Origin: Rhodospirillales bacterium
GTDB taxonomy: Bacteria; Pseudomonadota; Alphaproteobacteria; Rhodospirillales; Magnetospirillaceae
DNA: 64,000 nucleotides
Direction: 5' to 3'
NCBI GenBank assembly: GCA_019455065.1
Contig: JACFNC010000004.1
Span: forward strand, 1 to 64,000
The number at the start of each line of letters is the position of its first letter. Within the stretch, counting starts at the first letter, position 1. This document shows, piece by piece, positions 31,171-40,125 of the stretch. Under the pieces are notes generated by a model. It ran no database searches, was not told the DNA's origin, and worked only from the letters and a program-made list of their open reading frames with translations. The position numbers and the translations under genes are program-made.

Positions 31171-31353
31171 ATGGCTGGCGGGACTAAGAGGCGAGGCAGA
31201 ACTTCGGACGTTTCAGATCTGCTGAGTTTGCGCGTCGATCGAAAGATTGCCCAAGCCTTCCGTGACGAGGCGTACAAACTAAAAACGCCCCAGTATGCTC
31301 TCTTTGAAAAGTTGTGGCGGGTTTACGTGGAGAAGCGCAATGTCGCCCCTTGA
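31171..31353 (+). CDS. small RHH-like protein, putative controller of the restriction-modification system
   Basis: The 60-residue basic protein has a flexible N-terminus (AGGTKRRGRTSDVSD) and a segment with the ribbon-helix-helix pattern: LSLRVDRKIAQAF as strand and first helix, then KTPQYALFEKLWRVYVEKR as second helix. GGGAGAGAAA precedes the ATG at 31171. The methyltransferase gene overlaps its last 14 bases, so they are coupled. The perfect palindrome just upstream is its likely operator. Classic controller proteins are HTH proteins, so an RHH controller would be unusual. Alternatively it is a stray antitoxin-like gene. Confidence 0.65.
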   Translation: MAGGTKRRGRTSDVSDLLSLRVDRKIAQAFRDEAYKLKTPQYALFEKLWRVYVEKRNVAP

Positions 31354-32377
31354 TGCAACGCTGAGCAGCGGTGGGGCGGTTTGCGGGCTTGCCGAGGACA
31401 TGCCCTTCCCATCCTATTTGGGCGAGAAGGCAACGGAAACCCTTCGGGTGGCCGAACAACAAGTCTGGCGGGCGCTCCGGCATATTGAGCGCTCCACGGC
31501 GGAGCCCTGCCCAGGCGTGGCGGTGGCGACCGCGGACGCCCTCAGGTGGCTGGCCGCTGTGCCTGAGGACAGCATCTCGGGATGCGTGACTGATCCACCC
31601 TATGGTTTGATCGAATATGAAGAAAAGAATCACGCAAAGATGAAACAGGGTCGAGGGGGCGTCTGGCGGATTCCGCCATCGTTCGACGGTTCCGAGCGGT
31701 CCCCTGTTCCCAGGTTTACGGTCCTTACCGAACAGGATCGGAAGCGGCTCAGCCAGTTCTTCTCGAAATTTGCCAAGCTGGCGTTGCGTGCCATGGTGCC
31801 TGGAGGCCACTTGCTGATCGCGTCGAACCCTTTACTGTCGACGACGACCTTTGCCTGCTTCGAAAAGGTTGGGTTCGAGAAGCGCGGCGAGGTCATTCGT
31901 CTAGTGCAGACCCTTCGAGGCGGAGACCGGCCCAAGGGGGCCGAGGGGGAGTTCAGCGATGTGACGGTAATGCCTCGGGCTTGTTGGGAGCCCTGGGGCC
32001 TCTTTCGTAAGCCGATCAGTGAGAAGACCGTGTCTGCCAATCTAAGGCGTTGGGGTACGGGTGGTCTTCGCCGCGTGTCCGGGCAAGAACCTTTTCGGGA
32101 TGTGATCGAGTCAGCACCGACGAGGGCAGCGGAGCGGGAAATTTCGCCTCACCCGTCGTTAAAGCCTCAGCGCTTTATGCGTCAAGTCGTGCGCGCCGTG
32201 TTGCCACTGGGGATTGGTGTTGTGTACGATCCCTTCACAGGAGGGGGGTCCACACTCGCAGCAGCGGCACGGTTGAGTTACAAGGCTATCGGGACGGAAA
32301 TGGACGAAGACTACGCGATCGTCGCGTGTCGTGCTATTCCGCTTCTCCGCATGCTGCACGGCGACGGCTCCATCTAG
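31340..32377 (+). CDS. beta-class DNA amino-methyltransferase (N4-C or N6-A)
   Basis: The 345-residue protein has motif IV DPPY (85-88) before the SAM-binding motif I, PFTGGGST (298-305), the order of the beta class. Family segments HPSLKPQRFMRQVVRAVLP and AIGTEMDEDYAIVA surround motif I. DPPY fits either adenine-N6 or cytosine-N4 methylation. It should protect host sites from the endonuclease encoded two bases after its stop. The recognition sequence cannot be read. Start ATG 31340 lies inside the small gene before it. Codon use and GC are lower than in the flanking genes, a sign of transfer. Confidence 0.9.
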   Translation: MSPLDATLSSGGAVCGLAEDMPFPSYLGEKATETLRVAEQQVWRALRHIERSTAEPCPGVAVATADALRWLAAVPEDSISGCVTDPPYGLIEYEEKNHAKMKQGRGGVWRIPPSFDGSERSPVPRFTVLTEQDRKRLSQFFSKFAKLALRAMVPGGHLLIASNPLLSTTTFACFEKVGFEKRGEVIRLVQTLRGGDRPKGAEGEFSDVTVMPRACWEPWGLFRKPISEKTVSANLRRWGTGGLRRVSGQEPFRDVIESAPTRAAEREISPHPSLKPQRFMRQVVRAVLPLGIGVVYDPFTGGGSTLAAAARLSYKAIGTEMDEDYAIVACRAIPLLRMLHGDGSI

Positions 32378-32379
32378 AG

Positions 32380-33411
32380 ATGAGCCCAGATGATGTCCTG
32401 CAAGAAATGCGCGCCGAGTTTACGCGTGGGCGTGGCAGGCGCCCAAAGCCGCGAACCTACGTTGGAGGGTTGCTCGTTTCTTTTGCCGATTTTCTGATCG
32501 AACTCGGCGTTCCAAGCGCCGGATTCCGGTCGCTCGACGATCTGTTCGAGCAATTTCCCCAAATTACTGAAGGTGTGAGCACGATTACAGTGCAAACCCC
32601 GGAGGGACAAAAAACGATCCGTCCAGCCTACGAGCGGGCGCATCGGTACTTCATTTGGGAACACAAGCGACTCGACTACCCTCGCTCACAGCCATACGCA
32701 ACCGGCAAGTGGGCCGATTACCGCCACTGGCTCGACGCCATGGTTACCTTTTCGCTCGTCGATCTTCAAAGAATCGCGGACGAGGCGCGCGCCTTTGTGC
32801 TGGAACAGCTAACGCCGCACGTCTTCAATCCTCTCGATGTTCGTGTAGAGCCTCCGATCTTTCTGATGCTTCTCCGGGACTTCCCATTTGCTCAACGAGC
32901 AGTTCGTGAAACGACGGGCGCCTCCTTTCAGGCCGCCGTGTTTGCGTACATCAGGGCGGACGCGCCGCATCTCCAAGTTGAGGCACGCAAGGTCCGAACT
33001 GGATCAGCTCGCGAGGCGGGAATCGGCGATATTGACGCCTGGGAGGGCGACCAACTTGTCATCTCTGCCGAGGTAAAACATTACGTCGTTACGGGTGCGA
33101 TCCAGGAGGAGATCGAGTTCTTTGTAAGCGAAGTCCGCCAGAGGGGGGCCTTGGGGTTGGTCATAGCTGAAGACTTTAGGGATGGCGCCCGGGAAACCAT
33201 CGAGGCGCTTGGGATTACGCCGCTCTCAAGAGCCGATCTCGTGCGGATAGTGGCGCTTTGGGATCCATTGAAGCAACGAGCCGCTCTCAACGCATTCCAA
33301 TGGGTTGTGGTCCACAGAGAGCAAAACGGCCCGCTAATTGAGCGGGTCGCCAGGTTTCTCGCCGATGTTGGCTATCGCGCCACCAATCTTGCTCCAAACC
33401 AGCCAACCTAA
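32380..33411 (+). CDS. type II-like restriction endonuclease (PD-(D/E)XK)
   Basis: The 343-residue protein follows the methyltransferase by two bases. Its central region has GIGDIDAWEGDQLVISAEVKHY: Asp217 or Asp219, then Glu231 and Lys233, the D-(E/D)XK catalytic pattern of restriction enzymes. The N-terminal 180 residues are mostly helical and probably bind DNA; the C-terminal part (LGLVIAEDFRDGARETIEALGITPL) looks like the end of the nuclease fold. I do not assign a named prototype. The gene appears intact. Low GC matches its partner genes. Confidence 0.78.
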   Translation: MSPDDVLQEMRAEFTRGRGRRPKPRTYVGGLLVSFADFLIELGVPSAGFRSLDDLFEQFPQITEGVSTITVQTPEGQKTIRPAYERAHRYFIWEHKRLDYPRSQPYATGKWADYRHWLDAMVTFSLVDLQRIADEARAFVLEQLTPHVFNPLDVRVEPPIFLMLLRDFPFAQRAVRETTGASFQAAVFAYIRADAPHLQVEARKVRTGSAREAGIGDIDAWEGDQLVISAEVKHYVVTGAIQEEIEFFVSEVRQRGALGLVIAEDFRDGARETIEALGITPLSRADLVRIVALWDPLKQRAALNAFQWVVVHREQNGPLIERVARFLADVGYRATNLAPNQPT

Positions 33412-33490
33412 GAAACGTGGTCGTTGCCTTTGGAAAGGTCGTCAAAACGGATTGGATTGGTGACCACGAGCAATTCTAAGGTGACTTAGC

Positions 33491-36277
33491 TCACTCCGCC
33501 ACGCCGCCGGGTTCGGCGCGTCCCGCCGCTTCCGCCGGCTCGTCCTCGACGGGGCGCGCTGGGATGAAGAAGCAGAAGGCGGCGCCGCGGCCGGGCTCGC
33601 TTTCCACCCAGATGCTGCCGCCCAGACGCAGGACGATGCTCTTGCAAATGGCGAGGCCGAGGCCGGTACCTTGCGGCTTGGCGGTCATGGTGTCGCCCAC
33701 CTGCTGGAACTTCTCGAAAATCCGCGACTGCGCCCAATAGGGGATGCCGGGGCCGTTGTCGCGTACCGACACCGTGATGCCCGAGGCGCGCACGTCGAGG
33801 GTGACCGAGACGAGGCCCGTGCCGGGTTCGGAGAACTTCACCGCGTTCGACAGCAGGTTGATCACCACCTGCATCAGGCGGTCGCCGTCGGTCCACAGGG
33901 GAACCGGCTGGTCCGGCGCGGTGACCTTGAGGTTGACCTGCTTGTCCTTGAACAACTGGCCGGTCGCGGCGACGGCGTCCCGGATGACGTCGCGCACGTC
34001 GACCACCGCCATCGACCACCGGATGTTGCCCGATTCCATCTTGGCAAGATCGAGGACCTGGTTGATCAGGCGCGTCAGGCGCTCGCTCTCGCGGATGACG
34101 ATGCTCAGGAACTCCTCCCGCTGGGCGGCTTCGAGGTCGGGGTTGTCATGAAGGATTTCGGTGAAGGAGCGGATCGAGGTAAGGGGCGTGCGCAACTCGT
34201 GTGTTACCGTCGAGATGAAGTCGTCCTTCATGCGGTCGAGTTCCTTGAGACGCTCGTTGGCCGCCCGCAGCTCGGTCGTGGCGGCCTCCAACTCGCGCGA
34301 CTTGGCCTCGAGTTTCTGGCTGTAGGCGATGACCTGCGACGCCTCGTCGAGGATCTCCATGACCTCCTGCAAACCGACGATCTCGCCCTTGGCCACCGAG
34401 GCCACCATGACGCGCGCCGAGGCCGCGCCGATGGCGCCGCCGAGCAGGCGCTCGGCGAAATTGACGAGCTGGGCGTCGGCGTCGCGCAGGGTCCGCAGGT
34501 CGACGTTGTGCTCCTGCGAATAGCTGGAGAAGGCCCGCTCGGCCCGTTCCTGGCCGACGAAGCGCGCGACCAGCGCGTAAAGGTCGGCCACCGTCGCCGT
34601 GCCCCGCCAGAACTGCGAGCCGCCGCCCTCGCCCGAGGGTCGAAACACGTCGACGAACAGGGCCGCCTGGATGCGCTCGATGGCGGTGTGCTGGGTCAGC
34701 AGGGACACCATCACGTAGCAACCCAGATTGGCCATCATGCTCCAGATCAGCGAATGGGTGACCGGGTCGAGCCCGGTAAGCCCGAAAAGCTGGTAGGGGC
34801 GCAAGAGCTCGATGCCGAACAGTCCCTGCTCGATGAAGGATTCGGGAAGCCAGCCCGACCGGGCGAAGGACGGCAGCAACAGGGTGTAGAGCCACACCAC
34901 GAAGCCCGCCGACAGGCCCCACATGGCGCCTCGCTGAGTTGCGCCCTTCCAAAAGATGCCGCCGATCAGCGCCGGGGCGAATTGCGCCGCGGCGGCGAAC
35001 GACACCAGCCCGATGGTGACCAGGGCGAACGATTCCCCGATCAGCCGGACGTAGAGATAGCCCAGGAACACCACCAGCACGATGGTCCAGCGCCGGATGG
35101 AAAGCAGAAGCTTGGAGACGTCCTTGAGCTTCTGGAGACCGAGCCACGGAATGCGCAGCAGCACCGGCATCACGAGGTCGTTGCACACCATGGTGCTGAG
35201 GGCGATCGTCTCGACGATCACCATGCTGGTGCCGGCCGACAGTCCACCCAGGAAGACGAACAGGGCGAGCGTTTCGGACTGGTTCGCCATAGGCAGGGCC
35301 AGGACGAAGATGTCCGGGTTCACCTCGCTGGGGTCGAACAGCATCATCCCGGCGAAGGCGATCGGCAGCACGAAGATGTTGATGACCAGCAGGTAAAGGG
35401 GAAACAGCCACACGGCCTTGCGGATGTGGTTCTCGTCGACGTTCTCGACCACCGAGACCTGGAACTGCCGCGGCAGGCAGATGATGGCGGCCATCGCCAG
35501 CAAGGTCAGCGCGATCCAGCCGCCGTACTCGGCGGCGTCGCCGACCGCGAACAGGCGAACGATATCGGGATGGTCCATGGCCCGCGTGAAAAGGTCGCCA
35601 AAGCCGCCGAACAGGCCGTAGGTCACGAACACTCCGACGGCGACGAAGGCCAGGAGCTTGATCACCGACTCGAAGGCGATGGCCGCGACCATGCCTTCGT
35701 GATGTTCGCTGGCGTCGATGTGCCGGGTCCCGAACAGGATCGAAAAAGCGGCCAGAACCAGGGCGACGTACAGCGCGGTGTCGGCCAGGATCGGCACCGC
35801 CACCAGATCCGGCGCAACCTCGAACTGGGGGTAATGCAGCAGCACCGTGAAGGTCGTCGAGATCGCCTTCAGTTGCAGCGAGATGTAGGGCATGATGCCG
35901 ACCACGGCGATGATCGTGACCAGGCCGCCCAAAGTCTGGCTTTTTCCATAACGCGCGGAAATGAAGTCGGCGATCGAAGTGATGCGGTTGACCTTGCTGA
36001 TCCGCACCATCTTGCGCAGCACGATCCACCAAAGCGCCGCCATGAGAGTCGGGCCCAGGTAGATCGGCAGGAAGTGCATGCCGCTCTCGGCGGCCCGCCC
36101 GACGCTGCCGTAGAAGGTCCAGGACGTGCAGTAGACGGCGATCGACAGTGCGTAGATGAACGGATTGGCGATCAGGCTGCGGCGCTGGTCGGCACGCTTG
36201 TCGCCATAGTAGGCGATGGCGAACAGCAGGCACAGATAGGCGAAGGAAACGCCGATGACGACCCAGCCTTGAAGCAT
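33491..36277 (-). CDS. solute-symporter-fused sensor histidine kinase (CbrA-like)
   Basis: The 928-residue protein joins about 12-13 membrane helices of the sodium/solute symporter family (residues 1-500) to a short linker with a coiled coil (about 640-690) and a kinase. The kinase has the H-box FISTVTHELRTPL, N-box LLSNAVKF, G1 DNGPGIP and G2 GTGLGLAI, all intact. In CbrA, this layout couples amino-acid or nutrient transport to signalling. A small membrane gene (36278-36556) ends right at its start, and a response regulator lies in the same run at 38711, its likely partner. The substrate is unknown. Confidence 0.93.
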   Translation of the reverse strand: MLQGWVVIGVSFAYLCLLFAIAYYGDKRADQRRSLIANPFIYALSIAVYCTSWTFYGSVGRAAESGMHFLPIYLGPTLMAALWWIVLRKMVRISKVNRITSIADFISARYGKSQTLGGLVTIIAVVGIMPYISLQLKAISTTFTVLLHYPQFEVAPDLVAVPILADTALYVALVLAAFSILFGTRHIDASEHHEGMVAAIAFESVIKLLAFVAVGVFVTYGLFGGFGDLFTRAMDHPDIVRLFAVGDAAEYGGWIALTLLAMAAIICLPRQFQVSVVENVDENHIRKAVWLFPLYLLVINIFVLPIAFAGMMLFDPSEVNPDIFVLALPMANQSETLALFVFLGGLSAGTSMVIVETIALSTMVCNDLVMPVLLRIPWLGLQKLKDVSKLLLSIRRWTIVLVVFLGYLYVRLIGESFALVTIGLVSFAAAAQFAPALIGGIFWKGATQRGAMWGLSAGFVVWLYTLLLPSFARSGWLPESFIEQGLFGIELLRPYQLFGLTGLDPVTHSLIWSMMANLGCYVMVSLLTQHTAIERIQAALFVDVFRPSGEGGGSQFWRGTATVADLYALVARFVGQERAERAFSSYSQEHNVDLRTLRDADAQLVNFAERLLGGAIGAASARVMVASVAKGEIVGLQEVMEILDEASQVIAYSQKLEAKSRELEAATTELRAANERLKELDRMKDDFISTVTHELRTPLTSIRSFTEILHDNPDLEAAQREEFLSIVIRESERLTRLINQVLDLAKMESGNIRWSMAVVDVRDVIRDAVAATGQLFKDKQVNLKVTAPDQPVPLWTDGDRLMQVVINLLSNAVKFSEPGTGLVSVTLDVRASGITVSVRDNGPGIPYWAQSRIFEKFQQVGDTMTAKPQGTGLGLAICKSIVLRLGGSIWVESEPGRGAAFCFFIPARPVEDEPAEAAGRAEPGGVAE

Positions 36278-36556
36278 TCAGCCGTCTCCCCCGTCCCGAG
36301 GCACGAGGTCGTCGGGTTTTTCGGTTCCCTCCTCGCCGTGGCCTTCGATGATGGCGGCGAGCAGGACGATCAACCCGATCCAGGCGACGAACAGATAAAG
36401 GAACAGCACCGGCAGGCCACCCACCGTGCCGCCCTTGCCGAACACCGCCAGCAGCGGCGGATTGAACAACGCCAGTCCCAGCATGAACACCGCGACCAGC
36501 CGCTCCCTCATTCCGCTGGGACGGGCGATGCGGAGGGGACGGTTCGGTCGCGTCAT
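36278..36556 (-). CDS. small two-helix membrane protein
   Basis: The 92-residue protein has a basic N-terminus, two hydrophobic helices (about 20-40 and 45-68) and an acidic tail (EGHGEEGTEKPDD). It resembles the short helper proteins often found beside sodium/solute symporter-type genes. The stop is directly before the kinase start, with no gap, so they are co-expressed. It starts 16 bases after the exonuclease-fusion gene stops. Confidence 0.75.
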   Translation of the reverse strand: MTRPNRPLRIARPSGMRERLVAVFMLGLALFNPPLLAVFGKGGTVGGLPVLFLYLFVAWIGLIVLLAAIIEGHGEEGTEKPDDLVPRDGGDG

Positions 36557-36572
36557 GGTCGGTTCCGCCCGG

Positions 36573-38687
36573 CTAGAAGTGGGTTTCCTGCAGGCGCATC
36601 TCGGCCGTCATGTTGGACGCCCTCATCACTTCCGCCAAGGTATACGTCCCCTTGGCCTCGAGCAGGTCGAACATGCGGACCAGCACCTCGGCGGTGGCGA
36701 GCGAGTCGCCCAATGCCGTGTGCCGATCGGTAATTCCAACCCCGAGCCGTTGTCCCAGGCCGTCGAGGGAGTGGTCGGCCTCGGGGTCGATGAGGACCGA
36801 GAGCAGCATGGTGTCGATGACCGGATTGGGGAAACTCACCCCGCACTCGGCCTCCTTCAGCTTGAGAAACTTCAGATCGAAGGCGGCGTTGTGCGCGACC
36901 ATGACGGCGTCGCCCACGAACTGCTTGAACTGGGGCAGCACGACCTGCAGCGGCGGCTTGTCGCGCACGGCCTCGTCGGTGATGCCGTGGAAGCGCACCG
37001 ACTCGGCGGGGATCGGGCGCCCCGGATGGACCAGCCGCTGGAAGGTCTCGCCGGTCAGCACCCGCCCCTTCACCACGCGCACGCCGGCCAGCGAGATGAT
37101 CTCGTCGCCCGCGCTTGGGCGCAGGCCGGTGGTTTCCGTGTCGAAAACCACGAAGGTCAGGTCGCGGAGCCGCCTGTCGCCAAGGGCGCCGGTAAAGCTG
37201 TGCTCGTGCATCAATCCGAAGTCGTAGAACTCCGGTCGCGGCGGCAGTTTTTCCTCGGCCTCCTGGAACTGCGGCCGCAGGGGCGCCAGGAGTGGGATGC
37301 GAAGCAGCGCAGTGCCCTCGCGCCGCATCTGGCTCCACGGTTCGCTTCCGTGGCGGTCGAGGATGTCGCGTGCCGTCGCCGCGCCAAGGGCGCCTTCGAG
37401 CGGCATGTCCTGCCACGCGTCGAGCACCTTCGACGGTATCGCCTCTCCGTGCCACAGGATGTCGACGTACACGCGGCGGTCGCCCAGCAAGGCCTCGATG
37501 TCGAAGGCCGCGACGCCGGCGTGCTCGTGAACGCGGCCGATCAGGTAATCGAGCATCTGCATCAGGGCGGGGCTGTCGCCGTGCAGCCAAAGCGGCATGC
37601 CGACGACCGTAAGCGCGATGCCGCGTTGCTCGGACAAATGGTGCGCAACGCAGTTGAACAGGTCCAGCGAATAGATGTCGGCCATCGGCCAGCGGGCAAC
37701 GGCGTGGCCGCGGTATTCGGCGGCGAGCGCTTCCAGGCGGTCGCTGAGCGTCTGACTCTCCTTGCGGATGACCTCGTCGAAAGCCTGGCGTTCGGCGGGT
37801 GCCATCTCGGGGAACGCGCCGACCGTTTCGCTCGCCGCCCGCAAGTTGGCGATCGGGGCCCGCAGCTCGCGGGTGACGGCGCGTCGCACCGCATCGCTCT
37901 TGGCCAACACCGCCACCTCGTTGCTGATGTCCACGAAGGTCAGCACGTAGCCGGTGACGTCGCCGGCGGGGTCGACGATCAGCGCCATCCGGCCTTGCAG
38001 CATGACACGCGAGTCCGCGGTGGCGCAAACGAAGGCGGAACTCAGGTCGGCAGCCGCTTGGGCGGTGGCCTGGCGGCGCCGATGCTGGAGAAGCTCCAGG
38101 GTGTGCAGGACGGGTTGACGGGTCACCAGTTCGAACAGCGAGCGGCCCAGCCCCACCGCCTCGGGCGCGCTGAACATGCGCACCGCCGCCTGGTTGTAGA
38201 GCAGGATGCGGTGGCCGACGCTGCACACCACCACACCCTCCGACAGGTGCAGCAGGATCACCTCCAGCCACGTTTTCTGCTCGGCCACCTGGGCGGTCGC
38301 CGCCTCCGAGGCGCGCTGGACGTCCTGCCGCGCCGCCTGCAAAGCCGCAACGAGGTTGCCCAGCGAATCGGGCAGATCGCCCAGGAGATGGTGCGGCGGG
38401 ATTTCGAGGGGGCGCTCGGTCTGTTTCGAATGGACAAGGGTGCGCACTTCGCGCGCCAGCTTGTCCAGCGGCCTCAGAAGGCCGCGGTCGAGCGCCGCCC
38501 ATACGCCCGCGGCCAGCAGGGCGAAGACGATGCCGGCGACCAGCGCGTAGAGACTGCCCGTGCCGATCTTCTCGCCCTCGGACACGCCCGCGGCCAGCAG
38601 CGCCCGGTAGACCGTGAAGGCGAGCAACGCATAAGCGGCGATCGCGAGTCCGGCGACCATCAGCGCGATGCGTTTCCTGCGGGTCAT
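36573..38687 (-). CDS. DnaQ-type 3'-5' exonuclease fused to a degenerate membrane histidine kinase
   Basis: The 704-residue protein has two membrane helices (about 9-30 and 45-66), a HAMP-like region, a PAS domain (about 140-255) and a kinase-like dimerisation segment where VTRELRAPI puts Arg273 in place of the phospho-accepting His. A weak ATPase-like region follows. The last 195 residues are a DEDDh exonuclease with FDTETTG (Asp516, Glu518), AHNAAFDLKFL and HTALGDSLAT. The nuclease active site looks complete while the kinase looks dead. The start at 38687 (MTRRKR) is preceded by GAAAGGAGT. It lies between the response regulator and the CbrA-like kinase genes. Function unknown. Confidence 0.85.
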   Translation of the reverse strand: MTRRKRIALMVAGLAIAAYALLAFTVYRALLAAGVSEGEKIGTGSLYALVAGIVFALLAAGVWAALDRGLLRPLDKLAREVRTLVHSKQTERPLEIPPHHLLGDLPDSLGNLVAALQAARQDVQRASEAATAQVAEQKTWLEVILLHLSEGVVVCSVGHRILLYNQAAVRMFSAPEAVGLGRSLFELVTRQPVLHTLELLQHRRRQATAQAAADLSSAFVCATADSRVMLQGRMALIVDPAGDVTGYVLTFVDISNEVAVLAKSDAVRRAVTRELRAPIANLRAASETVGAFPEMAPAERQAFDEVIRKESQTLSDRLEALAAEYRGHAVARWPMADIYSLDLFNCVAHHLSEQRGIALTVVGMPLWLHGDSPALMQMLDYLIGRVHEHAGVAAFDIEALLGDRRVYVDILWHGEAIPSKVLDAWQDMPLEGALGAATARDILDRHGSEPWSQMRREGTALLRIPLLAPLRPQFQEAEEKLPPRPEFYDFGLMHEHSFTGALGDRRLRDLTFVVFDTETTGLRPSAGDEIISLAGVRVVKGRVLTGETFQRLVHPGRPIPAESVRFHGITDEAVRDKPPLQVVLPQFKQFVGDAVMVAHNAAFDLKFLKLKEAECGVSFPNPVIDTMLLSVLIDPEADHSLDGLGQRLGVGITDRHTALGDSLATAEVLVRMFDLLEAKGTYTLAEVMRASNMTAEMRLQETHF

Positions 38688-38710
38688 CCGACTCCTTTCG
38701 GCGTGCGGGC

Positions 38711-39091
38711 TCAGCTCTGGTCGGCGGAACCCAGGAAGAACTTGACGCGTTCGACCACCTCGCGCGTCGAGAAGGGCTTGGTGATGTAGTCGTCCGCGCC
38801 GAGGGCGAGGCCCTTTTCCTTCTCCACCTCGCGGCCGCGGGCGGTCAGCATGATGATTCGCACGTCCTGCCATTGCGGGTTGCTGCGCACCGTCTGGCAG
38901 ACGTCGTAGCCGTCTCGCTTGGGCATCATCACGTCGAGCAGGATAAGATCGGGCACCTTTTCGGCGATCGCCTGCAACGCCGCCTCGCCGTCGCGCGCCA
39001 CGCGCACGTCGTAGCCGGCCTGTTTCATCAGGAATTCGAGCGACAGGACGATGTTCGGCTCATCGTCCACCACAAGTACCGAACGTGTCAC
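38711..39091 (-). CDS. single-domain response regulator
   Basis: The 126-residue protein is a receiver domain alone, with no output domain: acidic pocket DDE near residue 10, the phospho-acceptor Asp in LILLDVMMPKRDG, the Thr/Ser switch in IIMLTARG and the Lys in ADDYITKPF. GTG start at 39091, with GGGAGG ten bases before it. The next gene starts 23 bases after its end. It is a likely phosphate acceptor for the symporter-fused kinase in the same cluster. It probably acts by protein contact. Confidence 0.92.
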   Translation of the reverse strand: MTRSVLVVDDEPNIVLSLEFLMKQAGYDVRVARDGEAALQAIAEKVPDLILLDVMMPKRDGYDVCQTVRSNPQWQDVRIIMLTARGREVEKEKGLALGADDYITKPFSTREVVERVKFFLGSADQS

Positions 39092-39533
39092 GCGGTGCCA
39101 TCCTCCCGCCAGTTGAGCGACCCCGGCGTGGCGGGTCGGCCGGGAACCCATTGAAAACTGTACCATGGCGTCCGGCCGGATGCCATGGACGGGTTGTTTC
39201 GGGCAGTGGCCGGACAGAGCGCCGCCCATGGTTGCCCGGCTGGGGCCGTCGGCCGCGCGATTGCTTGTTGCAGTTGACCGTCTCCCCGGCTAGGCTGTGC
39301 GCCGTTTTTCGATGGTCTCGAAGAGCTCACGGCTGGTTTCCAGCCCGAACGCTCACCAAGCCCAGCCTGGGCTGGGCTCCCTCCCTGAGGAGCGTCTTCC
39401 AGGGGGTCGGGCGTTACCCGATCAGCAAGGATGGTAAGCAAAGCCGAGGCCGGAATCGCCCCTCCGATCGCGCGCGTCCGCTTGTCGTCCCCGAACCGCA
39501 ATAACGCGAACATGCCAAGGAGAAGCCGCCACC
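39092..39533. other. intergenic region without a supported gene
   Basis: 442 bp between the response regulator (leftward) and the SET gene (rightward), so it holds two divergent promoters. Overlapping frames on both strands lack ribosome-binding sites and family motifs. A short hairpin AGCCCAGCC/GGGCTGGGCT lies near 39360. No defined operator was recognised. Confidence 0.5.
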
Positions 39534-39941
39534 ATGTGGGGGAACAGCGATCAACGGAAATTGCTCAAGGTTCAGGATTTCGGCGTCAAGGGCCGCGGCG
39601 TCATCGCCATGGAGGACATTCGCCAGGGCGAATTGATCGAGCGCTCGCCAGTGCTCATCATTCCGCACGAGGACCGCCCCAAGACCGACGCCACCATCTG
39701 CTTCACCTACGTATTCATGTGGGAGCCCGGCGCTTGCGAGGAGGACCTGTACAAGCATAAGGGCCGCGCCGCGATCGTGCTCGGTTACACCAGCCTGTTG
39801 AACCACTCCTACACCCCGAACGCCGAATTCAAGCACCACATCGACGAGATGTTCCTCGACATCCACGCGGTACGCGACATCAAGGCCGGCGAGGAAATCA
39901 CCATCGACTACCAGATGACCCTGTGGTTCGATCCTGACTGA
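39534..39941 (+). CDS. small SET-domain protein
   Basis: The 135-residue protein is nearly all SET domain: RGVIAMEDIRQGELIER at the start, the SAM/active-site motif LLNHSYTPNA (88-97) and GEEITIDY (119-126). SET enzymes methylate protein lysines; in bacteria they are uncommon and sometimes modify ribosomal or nucleoid proteins. The post-SET Cys cluster is absent, as usual for bacterial forms. AAGGAG lies about ten bases before the ATG. It stands alone between the signalling cluster and a repeat-rich region, so the substrate cannot be inferred. Confidence 0.9.
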   Translation: MWGNSDQRKLLKVQDFGVKGRGVIAMEDIRQGELIERSPVLIIPHEDRPKTDATICFTYVFMWEPGACEEDLYKHKGRAAIVLGYTSLLNHSYTPNAEFKHHIDEMFLDIHAVRDIKAGEEITIDYQMTLWFDPD

Positions 39942-39965
39942 GCGGGAAACCTAATCACCCATCCC

Positions 39966-40095
39966 GTGACCCCCGGGCTTGGCCCGGGGAGGCGTATACA
40001 GCCATTGATCGTCATGCGCGGGCTCGACCCGCGCATCCACTGCCGCCGCGTTGGGATGGCCGGGCAAAGCCCGGCCAAGACGACCGGGGATAAGG
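39966..40095. repeat. cluster of REP-like palindromes
   Basis: Three related hairpins in tandem: GTGACCCCCGGGCTTGGCCCGG, GCGCGGGCTCGACCCGCGC and GGCCGGGCAAAGCCCGGCC. Stems differ but each is self-complementary with a loop of about five bases. The cluster lies between the SET gene stop and the phasin promoter. Confidence 0.75.
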
Positions 40096-40125
40096 GGCAA
40101 CTCCCGGCCTTGGCGGATCGATGTC

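Noticed and set aside
32380-33411. Assignment of the endonuclease to a named prototype family such as SacI
   Set aside because: Only the D-(E)XK pattern is readable by eye. Without a profile search the prototype and recognition site cannot be supported.
30858-33490. Integrated mobile element with integrase or attachment sites
   Set aside because: No integrase, transposase, tRNA end or flanking direct repeat could be found. Only the lower GC supports transfer.
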